Source: JAXGZG01 sp040771825 (GTDB lineage Bacteria > Bacillota > Sulfobacillia > Fermentithermobacillales > Fermentithermobacillaceae). Taken from it: a stretch of DNA of 64,000 nt. Positions 61,133-64,000 of the stretch are shown in pieces (the stretch's first letter is position 1; the number at the start of each line of letters is the position of its first letter). Made by a program: the position numbers and the translations under genes. The stretch covers positions 1 through 64,000 of the forward strand of contig JAXGZG010000005.1 of assembly GCA_040771825.1 (NCBI GenBank). The letters run 5' to 3'. Under the pieces are notes generated by a model that ran no database searches, was not told the DNA's origin, and worked only from the letters and a program-made list of their open reading frames with translations.

Positions 61133-61747
61133 GTGAAGAGAACTCTACCCTATGCATTCACGTTTTTAGCGGCTGCCACCATCATGATCTGCGTTTTCTT
61201 CGGAGTGGCGCCCAAGGTCGCTGAGGAAATCGACAAATGGTACATCCTTAGCACCGCCTTCGTGTGTTGCGTAGGTCTTGTAAACCTGACTTCGGTCCAT
61301 ACGCGCAACATCAGGCGCAAAGGCAGAGACTGGGATCTTTCCATTATTCTGATGATCATCACCTATGGCTACCTGGCCCTTGGCGTTTTCACCGGGCCCA
61401 CAGCACCGCTCTACGCCGGTATATTCGGGGCGACGGCGGAGCCTCTCGGCGCTACGTTCTACTCTGTGCTGGCTTTCTACATTGTGTCAGCTGCTTACCG
61501 CGCCTTTAGAGCAAAGACTCGCGATGCGGCCATACTGCTCGTTGCAGGGATAATCGTGCTGCTAGGCAACGCGCCAATTGGCGAGGTCATCTACCCGGGA
61601 TTCGGTACAGCCTCGGGATGGATCATGGACATCGCCAACACGGCAGCCATGAGAGCGGTTATCTTCGGCGCAACTATCGGCTCATTCATAACGGCTATCA
61701 GGGTGTTCTTCGGAATTGACAGGCCCTACGCATCTGCGGGCGAATAG
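61133..61747 (+). CDS. Membrane module B, gene 2: polytopic membrane protein
   Basis: A 204-residue protein with about six hydrophobic helices, the same length as module A gene 2 and sharing FYIVSAAYRAFRAK and the C-terminal GATIGSFITAIRVFFGIDR motif. GTG 61133 has AAAGGAG upstream, 17 bp after gene 1. No known family was recognised. Confidence 0.85.
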   Translation: MKRTLPYAFTFLAAATIMICVFFGVAPKVAEEIDKWYILSTAFVCCVGLVNLTSVHTRNIRRKGRDWDLSIILMIITYGYLALGVFTGPTAPLYAGIFGATAEPLGATFYSVLAFYIVSAAYRAFRAKTRDAAILLVAGIIVLLGNAPIGEVIYPGFGTASGWIMDIANTAAMRAVIFGATIGSFITAIRVFFGIDRPYASAGE

Positions 61748-61758
61748 GAGGTGGAGAC

Positions 61759-62616
61759 ATGAACATTTGGGAGCGACTATCGAGCCTAGACAGGCGACTA
61801 TATTATGTAGTCCTTATCCTTGTTGTGGCTCTGCCCATAATCAAACCCTGGGGGCTACCGATTACCACCAGTAAGAGGTCTATAGACTTCTACGACGCAG
61901 TAGAGGCAGTTCCCAACGGAGGCACAATAGCCCTGGCCATTGACTACCGCAGCGACTGTATAGTTGAGATGAACCCGCAGGTAGTGACCCTATTCCGCCA
62001 GGCGTTGGCCAAAGACATCAAGATTATCATGTGGTCCAACGTTGACGAAGGGGCCAACGTCACCGAGCCTATCACCCAGAAGACTGGGGCCGAGATGGGC
62101 AAGACTTACGGCGTTGACTGGGTCAACCTCGGGTACAAACCCGGCGGCGAAGTCACCATGAAGAAGATGGTGGACAATTTCTGGGAAGGCGCCGCTTATG
62201 TCGACATGAAAGGCACGCGTTTGGAGAATCTCCCCATCATGCAAGGCTTTACATCTCTTAAGGACGCCGACCTCCTCATCGACATGATGGCGGTCGTGCC
62301 GAGCCCTGCTGAGAACTATCTTAAGATGGTTTCTGTGCCCCACGGTGTTCCCCTGGCTGTTGGAACCACCGCCATTCAGGCGCCTACCGAAATGCCGTAC
62401 TACTCGTCAGGGCAGTACAAGGGCATGCTAGGCGGCCTTAGGGGAGCTGCCGAGTACGAGTATTTGACGCAGAATCCTGGCCCGGCCATGGTAGGCATGG
62501 ACGCCCAGTCCGCTGCTCACATCCTGGTCATTCTCCTTATCGCCCTTGGCAACCTCGGTTACTTCCTTAGCGAAAGAAAGAACACTAAGGGCCTCTCTGT
62601 AGGAGGTGGCAACTGA
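61759..62616 (+). CDS. Membrane module B, gene 3: two-helix protein with large soluble domain
   Basis: A 285-residue protein paralogous to 55195-56061. It has an N-terminal helix (YYVVLILVVALPIIKPWGLPI), a domain with LGYKPGGEVTMKKMV, IDMMAVVPSPAENY and GLRGAAEYEYL, and a C-terminal helix AAHILVILLIALGNLGYFL. ATG 61759 follows AGGAGGTGG. Its TGA overlaps the gene 4 ATG. No enzyme motif was recognised. Confidence 0.85.
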   Translation: MNIWERLSSLDRRLYYVVLILVVALPIIKPWGLPITTSKRSIDFYDAVEAVPNGGTIALAIDYRSDCIVEMNPQVVTLFRQALAKDIKIIMWSNVDEGANVTEPITQKTGAEMGKTYGVDWVNLGYKPGGEVTMKKMVDNFWEGAAYVDMKGTRLENLPIMQGFTSLKDADLLIDMMAVVPSPAENYLKMVSVPHGVPLAVGTTAIQAPTEMPYYSSGQYKGMLGGLRGAAEYEYLTQNPGPAMVGMDAQSAAHILVILLIALGNLGYFLSERKNTKGLSVGGGN

Positions 62617-63227
62617 TGAATCCGGTGCTTACAACTTGGCTTTCAGCTTTCTTCACCATCGCTATCTACACCTTAGTCCTGTACAAGGACAACAAGGTGT
62701 TCCGCTTCGCCGAGACAGTAATGGTCGGAATCACCGCCGCCAACGGTATTGTTCTGACGTTTCACAACTATATAAAGCCCGCTGTAGCTGTGGACATTGT
62801 TCAGAACCACAAGTACCTGCAGCTGATCCCCATTGTCTTGGGACTTCTCATGTACACAAGGTTCATTAAGCCCATAGCGTGGGTATCTAGGATTCCAATG
62901 GGATTCTGGATCGGTGTCGGCGCGGGGTACATCTTCACCAGAACCCCGGCGGTGTTCATCAGCCAGATCTCGGCCACATTCATGTCCCTTAACACTGTGA
63001 ATAACATCATCTTCGTAGTCGGCGCTGTGTGTACGGTGGTATACTTCTACTTCACGGTGCCCACCTCAAGCGTGCCCATGAAGGGTGCAACAACGCTAGG
63101 CAAATGGTTCTTGCTGATATCGTTCGGGGCCGCCTTCGGTTCCACGGTTATGAGCCGTATCTCAGTGCTCCTTGGACGGCTTCAGTTCCTGATACAGGAC
63201 ATTCTGAAAATAGGCACCGCAGCCTAG
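62616..63227 (+). CDS. Membrane module B, gene 4: polytopic membrane protein
   Basis: A 203-residue protein with about six hydrophobic helices, paralogous to 54599-55198 (FRFAETVMVGITAANGI, IGVGAGYIFTR, LNTVNNIIFVVGAVCTVVYF). ATG 62616 overlaps the TGA of gene 3 (TGATG), and GGAGGTGG is upstream. It ends module B; a GC-rich hairpin follows at 63261. Confidence 0.85.
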   Translation: MNPVLTTWLSAFFTIAIYTLVLYKDNKVFRFAETVMVGITAANGIVLTFHNYIKPAVAVDIVQNHKYLQLIPIVLGLLMYTRFIKPIAWVSRIPMGFWIGVGAGYIFTRTPAVFISQISATFMSLNTVNNIIFVVGAVCTVVYFYFTVPTSSVPMKGATTLGKWFLLISFGAAFGSTVMSRISVLLGRLQFLIQDILKIGTAA

Positions 63228-63260
63228 GGACCTTTCGAGACCCAGGCAACACGTGAATGC

Positions 63261-63292
63261 GGGTCGATCCCGGACAACTTCGGGGTCGACCC
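63261..63292 (+). terminator. Stem-loop after module B
   Basis: GGGTCGATCCCG (63261-63272) pairs with CGGGGTCGACCC (63281-63292) over an eight-base loop, with one T-G pair. CTTCC follows but there is no true U-tract, so it may be a weak terminator or an RNA-stabilising hairpin. Confidence 0.55.
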
Positions 63293-63439
63293 CTTCCTAT
63301 TGTGCCAAAGTCACAAAGATGTGGAAGTACGAGGAATTTGGGTGGGTTTGGCGAAGAATACAGTTGGAGGGTTATTCGTGGTACGAAACTTTGGACGAGC
63401 GCCCCACGAACCTCAAACAGATGAAGGGGAGGAACGAGA

Positions 63440-64000
63440 ATGACCGACAAGGAACTGACAATGTTGTACCGGTTGTTTGACGCTGAGTGCGCCCGAGCGT
63501 CTGACAAAATCCGGAACGCCCGTGAGTATGAGCCTTACCTGTTCATACCCACCCACGTAGCTAAGGAAGAACACGCGAAACTGCTGAACAGCCTGATGGC
63601 TAGGGCTCAAGCGCTTCCAGCGCCGGACGATGTGTATTCGCTTTTGAAGAATCACTTCGTCGAGTATCTAGAGGGCAAAATAGGCGGCCTGGAAGGAGCC
63701 TTCGAAGCGCCTGGAAACTTCATCAACGGCGTCACTAGGTTCATCGGCTTCATGAGCAGGAAAGACTCCCGGTTCGCCGAACAGCGGGCGGCCATCCTCG
63801 TAAGAAGGATTGGTCAGGTTGACGAGCTCTGGAGTGCCGTTAAGGCCCTCATCCCATCCACCAAGACGGTACACCTCAAAGGCCTAGCCATGGCCTGCGA
63901 CATGTTGGTTAATATCTGCGGGATTAACAAACCAAAGGTGCCCGAGTTTTACGCAGGGCTTCCTGACTCCCAACTCCAGGAGATCGCATCTGCCCTTGAC
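63440..64000 (+). CDS. Unknown soluble protein, N-terminal part, cut by window edge
   Basis: An open frame of 187 codons running off the right edge. ATG 63440 follows GGGGAGGAACGAG. The protein starts MTDKELTMLYRLFDAECARASDKIRNAREYEPYLFIP. It continues with KEEHAKLLNSLMARAQALP, KNHFVEYLEGKIGGLEGAFEAPGNF and VHLKGLAMACDMLVNICGIN. It is helical and acidic/basic in balance, with no membrane segment. No family was recognised. It lies 212 bp after module B and could be a downstream partner, comparable to the M81 gene after module A. Confidence 0.65.
   Translation, partial: MTDKELTMLYRLFDAECARASDKIRNAREYEPYLFIPTHVAKEEHAKLLNSLMARAQALPAPDDVYSLLKNHFVEYLEGKIGGLEGAFEAPGNFINGVTRFIGFMSRKDSRFAEQRAAILVRRIGQVDELWSAVKALIPSTKTVHLKGLAMACDMLVNICGINKPKVPEFYAGLPDSQLQEIASALD

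Overview
The window looks like chromosomal DNA of an anaerobic Bacillota (Clostridia-like) bacterium. The evidence is an oxygen-sensitive tungsten/molybdenum aldehyde ferredoxin oxidoreductase with its ferredoxin, a two-subunit iron-sulfur L-serine dehydratase, a HgdC-type 2-hydroxyacyl-CoA dehydratase activase, AGGAGG-type ribosome binding sites with many GTG and TTG starts, an FMN riboswitch, and a Firmicutes-type BirA operator. GC content is in the mid-50s by eye. No rRNA, convincing tRNA, CRISPR array, phage gene or transposase was seen. The species was not identified.

Layout. 1-5.9 kb: start of an M20 amidohydrolase, an S9 peptidase, a DUF4438 protein, a LutC-like protein, SfsA and an MscS channel. 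6.2-10.5 kb: a frameshifted CPBP protease, an EamA transporter, a CcdA/thioredoxin pair and a Cys-rich protein. 10.5-14.2 kb: FMN riboswitch, RibU, BirA, a D-aminopeptidase and BirA-operator-controlled BioY. 14.3-18.4 kb: a TIGR04076/ferredoxin fusion, a frameshifted aldehyde ferredoxin oxidoreductase and a degenerate PLP-enzyme-like protein. 18.5-22.1 kb: a carbamoylase-type amidohydrolase, a creatininase-like protein and a frameshifted M20 amidohydrolase. 22.1-30.6 kb: an ABC exporter, a ribbon-helix-helix/SPFH pair and a YhaN/YhaO nuclease pair. 30.7-36.7 kb: an acyl-CoA dehydratase activase pair and an ECF sigma/anti-sigma/PspC/toastrack operon. 37-52.6 kb: a D-aminoacylase, AlaX, nitroreductase, ABC-F, glutamate dehydrogenase, serine dehydratase, GNAT, DUF2161, GAF-HD-GYP, PilT, LysR and PurA. 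52.7-63.2 kb: two diverged copies of a four-gene membrane module in opposite orientations, with an M81-VOC fusion peptidase and a second D-aminoacylase beside the first copy.

How the genes fit together. About ten peptidases and amidohydrolases (S9, M20, M55, M81, creatininase-like, two N-acyl-D-amino-acid deacylases) sit with glutamate dehydrogenase, serine dehydratase, the aldehyde oxidoreductase and the acyl-CoA dehydratase activase. This suggests peptide and amino-acid fermentation, including D-amino-acid-containing substrates. Vitamin uptake is controlled by visible switches: FMN riboswitch to ribU, and BirA operator to bioY. The most interesting candidate for an undescribed system is the duplicated four-gene membrane module (54599-57498 and 60342-63227). 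It keeps its gene order and family-specific motifs in both copies and has no known function.

Three genes (CPBP, aldehyde oxidoreductase, M20) are each broken by a one-base net frame change. They may be real pseudogenes or assembly errors.
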